64,000 nucleotides of DNA from Panonychus citri. Lineage: Eukaryota; Arthropoda; Arachnida; Trombidiformes; Tetranychidae. This document shows, piece after piece, positions 46,041 to 58,403 of the stretch. Where the stretch lies: assembly GCF_014898815.1 (NCBI RefSeq), contig NW_026515543.1, positions 310,001-374,000 on the forward strand, in the 5' to 3' direction. Position 1 is the stretch's first letter. Each line of letters starts with the position of its first letter. The translations under genes and the position numbers were made by a program. The notes under the pieces were generated by a model. It was not told the origin of the DNA. It ran no database searches and saw nothing but the letters and a program-made list of their open reading frames with translations.

Positions 46041-47485
46041 AGTTAATCAACAATTAAAACTGCCTTCAAGAGAGGAAACCAAATCTAGTGATCTTTTCAA
46101 ATTTGTTTAATTTTTTTTGCTTCAAAACTGACAATTAAAACCAACATGGTCCAATCGTTCAACAATTAAGTGACCAACTTGAATTGTAATTTTTTGCTTT
46201 GCTAGATGAAAGCTCTCAGCCATAAATTATCACGTTAATTGCTTTCTCGTCTTGATTACCATTTTATATGATTAACGTACATATGTGTAATTTTGTATAA
46301 ATCAATCTGATTGATTGATTTTCTCTCTAATTATTGGCTTGTTCCTGCTCACAACAATCAACTTAAATTCAACTGGATAAAAAATTGCAACTAAATGATG
46401 ATTTAGCCAACGAATCGGATGGAAAAAGATTAATTTGGATTAATTGTTAATCTATTGTCATTTCTATGTTTCCATCAACAATAGAAATTGTAATTTTTTT
46501 CTCTTCATCAATTTGGTCACAACTTTTAATTCACTCGAATCCTGAAAAACAACAACAATCAGTGAAACCTTAAAACAATCAACGAGCACAATTACAATTC
46601 AAAGACAAAAAAAAAGACTTGAAACATAATAATACAAGATTGATAATAATTAACCATGTTCAACAGTTAATTGTTCACCCAACAATCAACCACCAATCAC
46701 CAAACACAATTATTGAGCTTCTCTAACAACAATTAACACCAACACTTGAGTTCCTACCTCAATAATAATGCTGATGAGAATGATAATAATAATAATATAC
46801 CGAGAAAAATAATAATTAACTAATTGTACTTATCAAAAAAGCAAGAAATTTATAATCTCTATGTTATTGTTAAAATTACAATCTAATTACAATTAAACTT
46901 TATATTAATAATAATAATTTGATTAAATAAACTTGCTCCATCAATGATAATGTTTAATTGTCATTGATCCCAAATGACAAATCAAATTTTTTAATTACAA
47001 TCAGTGCGATTAAATAAAAGCCTTTAATTTCCTGCAAAATCATCTAATTGTTGTAATACAACACAACAATTAAAATTGATTACCAATTGAGTCAATAAGC
47101 TTACATATTAATGGGGAAAACTTTTCAATTAACTAATACATTTATTGAATTATAATTAACTAATGATGTGAACACTTTTCCAAGATGTTTCAACAATCAC
47201 AATTAAACCGTTAATTATTACGATTTGAGTGATGATTGTTTAATCTAATCTTATAACCAGATTAATTGTGTTATCCATTTGCCACTAATTAGCCTAATTT
47301 GATATTTACTGATCAAGATAATTGCCAAACTAATGTTTTCATTGCCAATATGTATTATTAATAATCGAGTTGAATAGTTAATTGTTGTTGACTGTTTGCC
47401 TTTCGTGAACCTTTTTGATTGTAAATTGCGGGTGTTTTAGTGAATTAGTGTTTTTCTCATGTTAATTACTAACAATTAGTTGATC
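46041..47485. other. Intergenic, nothing recognised
   Basis: AT-rich sequence between the orphan membrane gene and the ADP/ATP carrier. Confidence 0.4.
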
Positions 47486-48579
47486 ATGTCTTCAGATATT
47501 GTCTCATTCACCAAAGATTTCATTGTAGGCGGTGTATCAGCAACCATTGCAAAAACAATCATCGCACCAATTGAACGGATTAAGTTAATCTTACAAGTTC
47601 AACATGGATCTGAACAGATAACCAAAAGTCAACGATACAAAGGTAAGGTCACAATTTGTGGTACTAGTAATTGTTTTTGCCGAAAGAGGAAAAGGAAATG
47701 TTCAATGGTTCAAACCTCGAATTGAATATTTTTTTTGTCTGTTTGTATTTTGTTGGTCTTTTCTTGAGGTATTATCGATGCGGCCACTAGAATACCTGCC
47801 GAACAAGGATTTCTCAGTCTATGGCGAGGAAACTTGACCAATATCTTTCGATATTTTCCAACTCAGGCCTTTAATTTCGCGTTCAAGGATAAGTACAAAA
47901 CGATATTTCTTCATGATATTGACAAGGACAAACAACTATGGAGATTTTTCTTGGGTAATTTAGCCGCTGGTGGAGCTGCTGGTGCGACTTCAGCGCTGAT
48001 AGTTCACCCGCTTGACTATGCCCGAACTCGCTTATCGGTGGACATTGGTCGAACCGAGTCAGAGCGTTTATATAAAGGTCTCTACGATGTAATGTCACAA
48101 ACCGTCAAGTCCGATGGACTTTCTGGTCTCTACAGAGGTTTAAACGCATCTCTAACAGGAACAATGATTTATCGGTATGATTGTTGATCGGAAATTTTTC
48201 TCGAAAATTAATAAACCAGAATAACGGTATTTACCACAGATCAGCTTATTTTGGCCTCTATGATACCGGTAAAAGTATCATCAGTGAAACGGGCAAGCCT
48301 TCAATCATTGTAACCTGGATGGTGGCCCAAGCGGCAGAAACTTTTTCCGGTATAATGACCTACCCACTCGATACGGTCAAACGACGGATGATGATGCAAA
48401 ATGGCCTCGAAGGCTCTCGAAACATGTACAAAAACACAGTCCACTGTTGGACGCAAATGTACAAACTCGAAGGAGCAAAGGCCTTTTATCGAGGTGCTCT
48501 CACCAATATGATCAGGGGCACGGGGGCAGCGCTTGTCCTGGTCCTTTATGATGAGATTCAAGTGATCGTAGTCAAATAA
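47486..48579 (+). CDS. ANT: Mitochondrial ADP/ATP carrier
   Basis: This inner-membrane carrier exchanges matrix ATP for cytosolic ADP. The exons are 47486-47642, 47769-48174 and 48240-48579, 300 aa (human about 298), with matching phases. The three mitochondrial-carrier repeats carry PIERIK, PLDYAR and [54 protein letters not shown] and [12 protein letters not shown] are ADP/ATP-carrier specific. The nucleotide signature RRRMMM reads KRRMMM here (48379-48396; K235). Start at the ATG 47486. The spliced structure and changed signature residue suggest a divergent or tissue-specific paralogue rather than the main housekeeping copy, but this is inference. Confidence 0.96.
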
Positions 48580-48685
48580 AATTCATCGGCTTTTGTTTTA
48601 ATTGTTCACAATCAACAGATCTCATTCTCGTGACAATTTAATTCCCGCTTTGTTTGTGTTCACCCGAGGGCATTTTACTTTCTTT

Positions 48686-48724
<39 letters not shown>

Positions 48725-49493
48725 ACTTTTCTGTTCCAATGATTAAAACCTTGACAAAGAAATTGATTGTAATTGTATCCAAAGATTTTCACTCTTTACA
48801 AATTTGACTTCAACAATTAAAACAATCGTCACACAATTAACAATCTAAGGTCTTTGAGCCATTGATTAAAAATAACAATTAACATCATCATCACCTTCGT
48901 CATCATCATGTAACTATAAATATTAATTGTTCAATTTTATTTTGAATGTTATCCAAAAATGAAGATTAATTTAAACAATTAGTTTAACTTTTAATTGTTC
49001 ACTTTAATACAAATGTGATTCAAGGTAACAATCAAATCAAATTAGCTAATTTTAGAGATGATTGTTATTACCAATGAATAAATTGAATATCAATTGTTTC
49101 CAAGATGAACAATTAAATGGAAAGGGGAAAAATCAATTGATTACATTGAACAAATGAGAAAAACTTGAATTATAATTATTATAACCGAAACAATCAGTTA
49201 AATCAGTTAAATCAACTTGGAATTACCATTCATGTTAACCAACAACATACATAACAATTAACTCGAGTATATAAAAATTAAACACTGATGATTAAGTTGA
49301 TCCTTTTTTTTTATGGTTTCAATTCAAATGAATGAATTGTAACAATTAGAATCCATAGCAATCAAATGAGAATTAAGAAAATCAAACAAATTATCAAAGG
49401 AACGGAAGTCATTTTAATTTGAACATTAGTTAACACAACATTGGAATTGTTTAACAATTAAGAATCACAATTAACCGATTGGTCGATTGAATT
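48580..49493. other. Convergent intergenic region with CT microsatellite
   Basis: Carrier 3' flank and pseudo-protease 3' flank; only the CT repeat at 48688-48719 stands out. Confidence 0.5.
48688..48719. repeat. (CT)16 microsatellite
   Basis: Sixteen uninterrupted CT units. Confidence 0.95.
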
Positions 49494-51104
49494 TTAAGCT
49501 CGAAAATTTTGATTCGTGTTTGTATTTGAATTGTTTATTATATTCTCGATTTTGATTCCTTCCTTTGGACCGTTATCGTTATCGTTATTATTATTGTTGT
49601 CGATGTCGATATTGATATGCTCCTTTCCGGTAGAATGGCCAAACGGTTCATGAGGACCATGAGGAATACGAGATTCATTAGATTCATGGGACTGGTGGGA
49701 TTCATTGATCTCCAAGGAGCCTCGGGGATTATTGGGGTTTTTTTTTCCTTTATTTTGATTGATATTTCCTCCGCCGTTATTGTTATTATTATTTATATCG
49801 ATGTTGATATTTTTTTGGCGTAAAGTTTCACGAAGGTGAGAAGACTGTTTTTTAAGTATGTTGACAGTTTCAGGATCGAGGGAGATATTGATCTCTTTTG
49901 ATTGAACATGACAGAGACAATTACCATCACCAATGCGACCATTATCTCTATTAAACGAGGTGGTACAATTAGGGATAAATTTCATCTTCGAACCTTCATC
50001 TATGTAAAGATTTGGCTGACGATTGATATTGTTAGCAATGGAATCAGTTGAATGTCCAAATGTACTTGGTTTAGTTGGATGAAGACCATAAGGTAAGTGT
50101 GGTGTTTGTCTGTCAATCGATCTTGATTGTGCACTAACAGTGGGAATTGTCAGGCCATTTTCGTCTTCAAGATTCAGTGATTGTGTACTCAGCTCATCGA
50201 TTTCCTTTGAAGCCAACAATGTGACCTGCTCGTTGATCCAAGATTTGTACGGACTTAGGTCAATAAATCGAGAAATCTTGTTGAGTTTACACGGGGAATC
50301 AACGGACAATCCAACCAGAAAGGTTTGACCGTTTTTGACTTTTCTCGACATAAACATGAGCGGTACACTACGAATATCGAGACAGTGGGCTGGTACTGGT
50401 TGGTATGACTTTTCAGCATTAAGATGACTATCTAACATGTTCAGTTTTCCGCAGATAAGGTCATGATCTTCAGGGCAATCGTGAGGACTGTCGGGCCTCG
50501 TAAGTGAGGCCCTCTTTTCATATCCCGGATAGATGACTTCTAAATTGCTTTCAGAATTTAATTCACTTTCGACTTCACTGTTGATTACAGGAAGGAAACT
50601 ACTTCGGTAGTTGAAAGGGCTTAGTTTCAATAGAACTGGCCTGTAGGCCGGATTTTTAGGCTTCTGCATCACTCCCGTTCCCTCTTTGATCGCGAAAAAC
50701 TTTTCCTCCACCGGGTTCAGGTCAACGTCAAATGTACAATCGGGAAAATAATTTACGCGATTTTCGTAAACTCGTATATCCCCTATTGGACTAATGATAA
50801 AATCAGTGATAGATTAAGAGTTGATTAGTTGATTAAATTAATTTCTCTTGGTTAACTTTACTTACCTTTGGACACAATCAGCAGTGGTCAGTACCAAGTT
50901 GGAGGATAAAAAGATACCACTACAAACATGGTAACAATTTCCCGAATAAATTAAGGCCATAAATCGATATCGATCATCAGGATTGTGTCTGATTTTAATT
51001 TCATCATGATTCGCTGAATGATTTGCTAAACTAGAACAATTAACTGTTAAATTGCTAATCGTTACCATAAACGCGAAACATATAAACAGTAAAATTAACT
51101 TCAT
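49494..51104 (-). CDS. Secreted serine-protease homologue A (catalytic residues lost) with long C-terminal extension
   Basis: This is a chymotrypsin-fold pseudo-protease, 511 aa. The exons are 50866-51104 and 49494-50790 (phase 2). A signal peptide (about 1-23) is followed by YSGNCYHVCSG and VLTTADC, the trypsin VLTAAHC loop with Asp (D76) instead of the catalytic His. The Ser loop reads HCLDIRSVPLMF in place of CQGDSGGPLV, so Ser and its Asp are gone. The C-terminal strand and helix follow as VGLSVDSPCKL and YKSWINEQV. No IVGG activation site is visible. After the domain comes a conserved module, MKFIPNC to GDGNCLCHV to INISLDPETV, also found in homologue B, then Asn/Asp/His-rich low complexity. 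An enzyme is very unlikely; a binding or cofactor role is inferred from known protease homologues. Confidence 0.75.
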
Positions 51105-51857
51105 TGGTCTCGGAATTGAATTTACTCTTGATTGACAATAAATAAGAAACAATTTATTATATACTTGTCAATTTAAATTGTTAAAAATTGACAATTAACT
51201 TCATTAACCTTCACCAACAGTTTATTATTAACTGAATTAGTTTAAAATGATTAACTAATCAAAGCTGATGAAAGTTTGGAAAATAAAAGTCACCAACTTT
51301 GTTGACATTCAATATTAATTGTTGTCAGTTAATTGGATATAAGAAAACATATTTGATTGATAATTACAACTAATTTGAAACTTAATCAAAGGTAGTTAAC
51401 AATCTGTAAATTGTAATTAGACACCAAACAGTTAACAGTAACCAATTAAATCAATGAATAAAATATTACAACGAGAATTAATAATCTTTGATGATAATAA
51501 GATGGAAACTTTAACGTCTATTAATTGTTATTATATAAATGTAACAATTAACTAATCAACCACCAAACAAGCAGAGCAACAACTAAATTAAGTGAGAAAA
51601 TAAAATCAAGAGAAAAAATTATCTCAAATTGTCCCAATTTTTATTTACAATTAAAATTGACAACGAAATACAATTAACAAGTAAAATTGTTCAATCACAA
51701 TTTAATTATTTCCAAATCAACTAATCATCAGATAGATTTACAGTTAAGACCAATAAACGATTGTCATATTAGTCACAGATTGTGAATCTCTCAAATGACC
51801 CTTGACATTGATTGAAATCAAGAGGTCAAGGATTCTGAGGGCCAAGGGGCAGAATTG
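51105..51857. other. Intergenic between homologues A and B
   Basis: AT-rich sequence with no coding signal seen. Confidence 0.4.
51157..51163 (-). promoter_or_regulatory. TATA-box candidate for serine-protease homologue A
   Basis: TATATAA on the minus strand about 53 bp before the ATG. It is weak evidence because of the AT-rich background. Confidence 0.3.
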
Positions 51858-53127
51858 TTATCCAGTATTTATTGCACCTTTGCCGCCCTTTTTATTATTA
51901 TTATTATTGTGGATATCGATTTTAATATCATTCCTGGTGTAGGTCATATGGTTTTTCATTGACAAAACTGCCTGAGGGTCAAGGGTTATGTTCAACTGTC
52001 TCTCTTGAACTTGACAGATACAATTACCATCCTGTAGGTGATTTTTGTCCTCGACAAAAGAATCGCTAATACAATTTGGTACAAATTTCATCATCGATTC
52101 AGCATCAAGATGAATAACGGGAACATTTTGTTCATCGGTTGAATATGAGTTGGGTTTGTAGTTTCCATGATAATCTTGACCATTACCAGTTATTATTTGG
52201 TGGTGATTTGGTCCAGTTGGCCCACCAATGGCTGGCGAATGGTTGAAAGGTAAACTGAATTCCTCATATGCCTCATCTTTGGTCAATTGGATGACCTTTT
52301 CATTGAGCCATTCATAATAATCCACGAAAGGGATAAATTTTCCCATTGAATTGAATGTACAATTAGTACCAGTTATCAATGCAGCCAAGACGGATTCCAG
52401 GACTCCATTTGCATCCCTTGACCACGAGATGAGCGGTAATCCAGGGACAACGGCACAATATCTATTCTTGCCTGGTCTTTCCAGATTTACCTCATCAGCG
52501 GGTAAGGTCAATGTACCACAGACCAAATCATCGGGACAGTCATCATACTCGACATGATTGAAAGTCGCACGCCCGTTAGAGCCCAAAAAATATAAAATAA
52601 ATTCCCGCTCAATCGTTTCATCTTCAGAGTCAAGATGATCGGGAAGAATCACCGTGTCAACAATAGTCACTCCCTCATGTAATTGCAATAAGATTAGCCT
52701 GTCGAGTTCATCGTTGTGATCTATTTCCGTTTCCTCGTCTTTCAGTGGAAACATTTTCTCCTTAACTGGATTTAAATTGTCCTTCCAATTGCAATCAGGT
52801 AAATAACTATCCAGATTTATATAAACTCGTAACTCGGGCTCTGGACTGTAATGAGTGTGTTTGTATGTATAAATTGATTATCAGTTAATTAATTTGGTTA
52901 ATTAACATCTCTCTCTCTCTCTCTCTTTCGTATCATTAATTAACTCACCTTTTGGCGCATTTTGAAGTGGTCAGTACCAAGGAATCGGACAAAAAGACAC
53001 CACTACAAATATTATCACAACTTCCTGAAAAAATTACCGCGATGAATTGACTACTCAGATAATCGAAACAATTAACTTCCAAATTGTTAATTGTTACAAA
53101 AAATGAGAGATAAAAAAACAACTTCAT
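51858..53127 (-). CDS. Secreted serine-protease homologue B (catalytic residues lost)
   Basis: The exons are 52949-53127 and 51858-52845 (phase 2, same place as in A and C), 388 aa. A signal peptide precedes FSGSCDNICSGVFLSDS and VLTTSKC, with Lys (K56) at the catalytic His position. The segment DELDRLILLQL may keep the acidic triad residue. The serine loop is YCAVVPGLPLISW, without Ser or GDSGG. The fold closes with LITGTNCTF and YYEWLNEKVIQL. The C-terminal module runs MMKFVPNC, QDGNCICQVQ and LNITLDPQAV, then IDIHNNNNN, clearly the same element as in A. No zymogen-activation motif is seen. It is shorter than A because the final low-complexity tail is short. Confidence 0.75.
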
Positions 53128-53631
53128 TGGTTTAAATTGTTATTGATTATTCAAGGATTAGATAACTTTTCAATTTACTAAATTGTTTACAATTAAAAAT
53201 CTAAATCTAGATTGATGATTATTATCAACTAACAATTTACTAACAATTTTGATATTTAATACTTCACAATTAAACTTTGATTGAAATAACACATTTGATT
53301 CAATTTAAATCACCAACAATCAACTTAATTTTAACAATCTGTTGAAACTTTTCCCAACAAAGGTGACATTTAATTGCAAATTAATGAAGGAAAAAAAAAG
53401 TACAATCAACCAGTTAATTACAAGAAAAACATCTAAATAGTCAATCTAATTACCCAAATCAAAATAATCGTTAATTGTAACAATTATTACAATTCGAGAA
53501 TTAAAGTCAATAGAAAAGATTTGGAAAACAATTAACAATTTGATCTTTTCATAGGAAATTTTTTTCTTCTTTATTTACAATTAGAGAAAATCAATTTACA
53601 ATTAATAGAAATTAACAATTTAGATGAGCAA
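53128..53631. other. Intergenic between homologues B and C
   Basis: AT-rich sequence with no coding signal seen. Confidence 0.4.
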
Positions 53632-55662
53632 TTAATCATTTGGGGCTCTTGTCCGAAATTTCAATGATTGAAGTACTTGAATTGGCCATTGTCGGACCTG
53701 ATTCCAAAAGTGTTCATGATTAACTCGTGGACGTTGATTGTCACCATCATCTTTTTGATTGTTACCATTGTTAATTGTTACCTGCAAACCATCATCATTT
53801 TTTTTATTATTATTATCATCTTGATTAGTGGGAGAATCACTAATACCTTGATTATTATTATTATTATTATTATCAATTCCAATGGTGGTGGTTGATTGAT
53901 TTTCAATTGTTGATTCTGAAACTTCACTGGATTGAGTGGTTGTTTCAATATTAGAATCATTAATTTGATTATCAACTTGTTTAGGGAAATTAATATTAAT
54001 CACTTGAGATTGATCAGTTTCTTTGATTACATCATTTGATATGCTGTTATTGTTAATCTGTTGATTGTTATTACTTTGTTGATTGTTGATTTCTTGTTGA
54101 TTATCATTACTATTATTGTTATTATCGGTGTTGTTACTGTTTGATTGTTGATTGTTATCATTTTCATTGTGATTTTGTTGATTACTATTATTATCATTGT
54201 TAGTGTTTTGTTGATTACTATTTGAATCATTATGAATAACATTTTGATTTTGATTAATATGATTTTCCATATTGTTAACATGACTTGAATTATCTTGAGT
54301 TATAGTTTGATTAATCAAAATTGAATTACTTTCATTTGAATTGTAACTATTAACTGGAAGATTATTAAAACTACCGGTAGCATTGATTAAATTACTTAAA
54401 TCATTCAATATATTATGAGAGTCACTGGTTAAATTGTATCGTTGATTGTTGTTGATTGAACTAATATTTGTATTTGTAACTTTATCATGAGAATCAAGTA
54501 AATGTAAATTACCATTGTGACTATTGTAATGAACATTGTAAACAATATTAACTGGATTATCTGATTTAATTGATTTAATTGGTTCTAGTGGTTGATAAAT
54601 TGAAAATATCTTAAATATCCAAGGTAAGTAATTAGTTAAATTAAGATATAAGGTAATTGAAGGTGGACAAAGTTCAGTTTTTTTCATCTCACATGAATTA
54701 TGACCAATTAAACCCATTAAATAGTAATTTAATTCAAGTGGATTAACTGATTGCTGTGAATAAATGATTGGAAAACCTTCTTGATCATAACAATTAGCTT
54801 TCTCCAAATCATAATAACCACAAATCGTATCGATTGGTGTTAAATTAGTTTTGAATAATGAACAAGTTTCATGTTCAATTAATCGGGTTGATATTTTTTT
54901 CATGCTGTTAATTGTTGATAAACTGTTAGTATTATTATTATCATCTTGATAATGATGATGATTGCTGTGATTTGTTGAGTTAATTGTTGGCCATAAAAAG
55001 GTAAACAATTTAGTTGGTAATTCTCTGTGTGAGTAAAGTAATTGTTGAGAAATTGTCACATTTCCATTCAATAGTTTAACCGGTTCAACGTATTGATCAA
55101 TTGAATTAAATAGTACAATTAACGCGAGGTTACCGTTAATTTTATCTGATGATCGATGGAAATTAGTATAATTAATTATTCGGAAAATTGGATAAGGTAT
55201 TTGATCCCAATGACATTCGGGTAAATAATTGTCAATATTAGGATAGACTCGGACATTTCTGCTTCCTCTGATTGGAAAGAAACAATTTAATTAATTGGCT
55301 AATTGTTTAATCGTATAACAATTAACAACTTACAATTTAACACAACTCGATGTTGTGATTATAATTGCTGGTCCAATGAAAACACCACCACAATGATTTG
55401 AACAATTACCGGTGAATATAATTGCTATTGATTTATCAATGTTAACGGTTAATTTTTTGCCAAAATTATCAACACTGTTTTTAAATTGTGGGCCAATTGT
55501 TGAATTAATTGTTACACTTTCATTGCCATTAGATTCATCAGTTGATGGGTTAATTGTTGTTGTTAGTATTGTGGTTGTTTGAAGGGTTGAATTTTCAGTT
55601 GTAATTGTTTCAACAATTAATTGTGAACTAATTAAATAGAACCAAATTAACAGGTAAGACAT
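53632..55662 (-). CDS. Secreted serine-protease homologue C with Asn/Gln-rich tail
   Basis: The exons are 55334-55662 and 53632-55267 (phase 2), 654 aa. The signal peptide (MSYLLIWFYLISSQLI) is followed by a Thr-rich spacer, then FTGNCSNHCGGVFIGPA and IITTSSC with Ser (S106) at the catalytic His position. NLALIVLFNSI carries Asn where the triad Asp normally sits. The serine loop reads NCYDQEGFPIIYSQQ, with Glu for Ser. The closing segments are MGLIGHNSC and LPWIFKIF. The last roughly 330 residues are dominated by Asn, Gln, Asp and Ser runs, ending in a short basic tail near RQWPIQVLQSLKFR. The paired-cysteine module of A and B is not evident here. It is the most diverged of the three. Confidence 0.7.
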
Positions 55663-56018
55663 TGATGGTTTAACTTTTTTTCAATCATCAACAATATTCT
55701 TGGTGATTGTTAACTAATTAGTTGATTTTCATATAAGATTTAATTTCATTATCGATTATGATTATTTTGATTAACACTCTGATCAACTTTACTGATGAAA
55801 AGTTAATTCAAATTGGCTGGAAAAGTTTTAAATTACAATTACCATATTTGATTAGATCTTAATTTTAATTATCATTGAGATTTCTATTGATTGGAATATT
55901 GAAATAAATAATCACAGTTAATTGTTCCAATTTGAATATAGTCAAATTTAATTACTGGTTCAATTAAAGTGTGAAATGTTTACATTGTTAGTTGATTGTT
56001 GTGATGATTAACTTTCGG
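55663..56018. other. Intergenic between homologue C and the TIL gene
   Basis: AT-rich sequence with no coding signal seen. Confidence 0.4.
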
Positions 56019-56475
56019 TCAGTTCATTTGGGGCTTGGGAAATATCAAAATGGGTTGATAATGGTCAGTTGTTTTGAATGAATTTCTAATTGTTGATTTG
56101 ATTGATTTACATTGATTCTGAGTGAGACAAGTTCCATTGGGACTTTCAAGATAATTGTCCTTGCAAAAACAACGGGAAACACATTCACGGGTACAGAATT
56201 CGGGCTCAGGGTTGACGCAGGTCGGTGGACACGCTGTCCCACACCCATGAAACTCTTTGTGATCATCGGTACAAATTTCGGGAATACCTGAGAGAAATTA
56301 AGAGAAGATTAATAAGAGGAAGACAATTAACTAATCATAGTTACCACTCACCTTCAATCCAAGAGTCTTGACCATCCGCTTGACCTGATAATAAGTAAAC
56401 AATCAACGTAAACAATGAAAATACAGAATATATTTGAACAATTGGAAAAAGAGTTAATCGTGATGAGATTATCAT
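56019..56475 (-). CDS. Secreted TIL-domain (trypsin-inhibitor-like, cysteine-rich) protein
   Basis: The exons are 56352-56475 and 56019-56287 (phase 1), 130 aa. A long hydrophobic signal peptide (about 10-34, VYLLSGQADG at its end) precedes one domain with ten cysteines in TIL spacing: EICTDDHKEFHGCGTACPPT, then CVNPEPEFCTRECVSRCFC and GTCLTQNQCK. TIL domains are known as canonical serine-protease inhibitors and as parts of larger secreted proteins. The reactive-loop region lies around the PEFC-TREC segment, but I cannot assign P1 securely. A basic, cysteine-free tail follows. It lies next to, and on the same strand as, the three pseudo-protease genes. Confidence 0.8.
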
Positions 56476-56773
56476 AATTAAAATTGATTCCTCTCATTAA
56501 CAAAGTGAAAATTATTATTATTGATTAATTTTTTTCTCTCTCTCTCACTTTGTCAACTAAATGACAATTTACATTTGTTATTATGAGAAATCGTAATAAT
56601 AATTTGTTGGAAAAATAATCAATGTAATTTAAGAGATCAACTAATTGCCAGTAAAATGAAAAATTAAACATATCAAATGAATCTCAATTCACCATATGTT
56701 ATCAATTGAGTTTGGTGAAAATCAATTAAAGCCATGGTGATTTTAGATGATGAACAATTAAGCTAATTGTTCA

Positions 56774-58403
56774 TTAGCGACTTTTTGATCGGCGATGTTT
56801 ATCTTTATGGTGTTTCCGTTCATGACGATTGTCCTTTGATCGTTTACTTTTCCGGTCTTTACCTTCCCGATTATGGTGATGATGTTTACGAGATCGCCGT
56901 TGGTCATCAGTAGATGATGAACTTGAATCTGTTTCTCTGATGAATTAAGAAAAAAAAACGAGAAAGAAAAATGAATCAAAACAATTTAGAAAGTAATACA
57001 AATTCAAGTGGAAGATTTAAAATTTAAAATCAATCTGATTGAACAACTTTAACAACAATTTAAATCACAATGAACTTGACGAAATTAAGTTCAACGAGTT
57101 TTTATCAATCATCAGATTTAAATCTAAATGATTTAACCAATTCGATAACAATTTAGATAAGAATAGTTTCTCCTTTGAAGAAGATGAAACTTCACCCTAA
57201 TCACTTCACCTTAATTGTAATAAGATTAGTGATCATTGAGAAAACTGGTTAATCATGAAAATCAGAGATTCTATCGGAATATCTGACAAGGTATTACTCT
57301 AGATGATTGAATTTCTCCCATGACAAAGGACTTAAATTAAGTGAATTAGGTTGGGTAACAATCAAGTGATAAAATCGATTGTTGTTCCTAAAGTTGTTCC
57401 GTATTAAGGATAGTTGTTAATTGTTAACCATTAGAATGATTGATAATTTGAACGTACGAATCTGAACTGGAAGATGATTTTTTCTTTTCTTTTCTTCGGT
57501 GTCTATGAGAACTGGAATCGCGATGTTTACTCGAATGTGACCTTTTCTTTTTGTGTTTTTTTCCTTTTTTATGTGAACTTCTACTTCGTTCACGAGATTT
57601 ACTTTTCTTCCTCTTTACTGAACGAGATCTTCCATGTTTCCTATCACCATCATCATCTTCCGAGTCCGAATGAGTTGATCTAAATCACAGAAAATTGAGA
57701 AGAAAATAAATACAAAAACAAAGAAAATCATAAGATATTAACAAAAGAAACAATTATAACCATTAAAGAATAAAAAATTGCCGTTTAATTACCGATGGTT
57801 ATGAGTGAATGGTAATGTTTTCCTCCCATCACCAGGTAACAAACTGTTGGAACCTGAAGGTAAACCGATTTCATCCAGATCAGATTCTTCATCGCTTGTA
57901 CTGGTCCGTCTAAGGCCAATTCTAATCTGGACTTGGTGGTGAAATTATTCCGACATTGGTAAGTAAAGTGACCAAAGAAACCGCACTTCTTACATCCGGG
58001 TCTATTGGGTTCGGCTTTTTTCACAATCACATCTATAGAAAGAAAACAAAAACAAAAAGGATCACCATCAGAATTAGAAATTGGAAATTCTATTCGTAAC
58101 CAAAGATTATCTTCAGGTAATCCAGTTAATGGGAACAACAATTTACAAGAAAATCTGGTACAATTAGTGGAGAAAATTAATCAACACCAACATATCTTAT
58201 TCAATCACAATAAACATGGAAAAGTGTAAAAGGAAATGTTTACTTTTTGGAAAATACAGAAAACAAAAACAAAAGAAGTAGAAAAAAAAAATTAATTCTA
58301 CTCTTTTGAAATTCTAATCGTCAATTAGTTGTAGACAATTAGTTGATTTCGAATATTTGGTGATTAGGAATGTTTGATAATTACCTTTAATTGTGTTTTC
58401 CAT
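56774..58403 (-). CDS. SREK1-interacting protein 1-like RS-type splicing regulator (one frame break)
   Basis: SREK1IP1 is a small nuclear protein with one CCHC knuckle, interacting with the SR-related factor SREK1. The exons are 58385-58403, 57793-58032, 57458-57679 and 56774-56936, about 214 aa (human 155). The CCHC knuckle is GCKKCGFFGHFTYQCRN (CX2CX4HX4C), nearly the same as the family. The first coding exon is only 19 nt. The frame is lost at the CC run 57906-57907 (plus strand): with one more base the sequence continues LDGTSTSDEESDLDEIG, matching the acidic Ser region of the family. Later exons are Lys/Arg/Ser/His-rich (RKKSKSRERSRSSHKKGKKH) and end RRSKSR. The neighbouring 56476-56773 gap shows nothing. 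Confidence 0.85.

Noticed and set aside
49617..54281. Open frames opposite and alongside the pseudo-protease tails rich in Ile/Val/Met
   Set aside because: They are shadows of the Asn-repeat codons in other frames.
58005..58229. Plus-strand 74-codon frame over the splicing-factor gene
   Set aside because: Antisense to the CCHC exon and its intron, without independent support.
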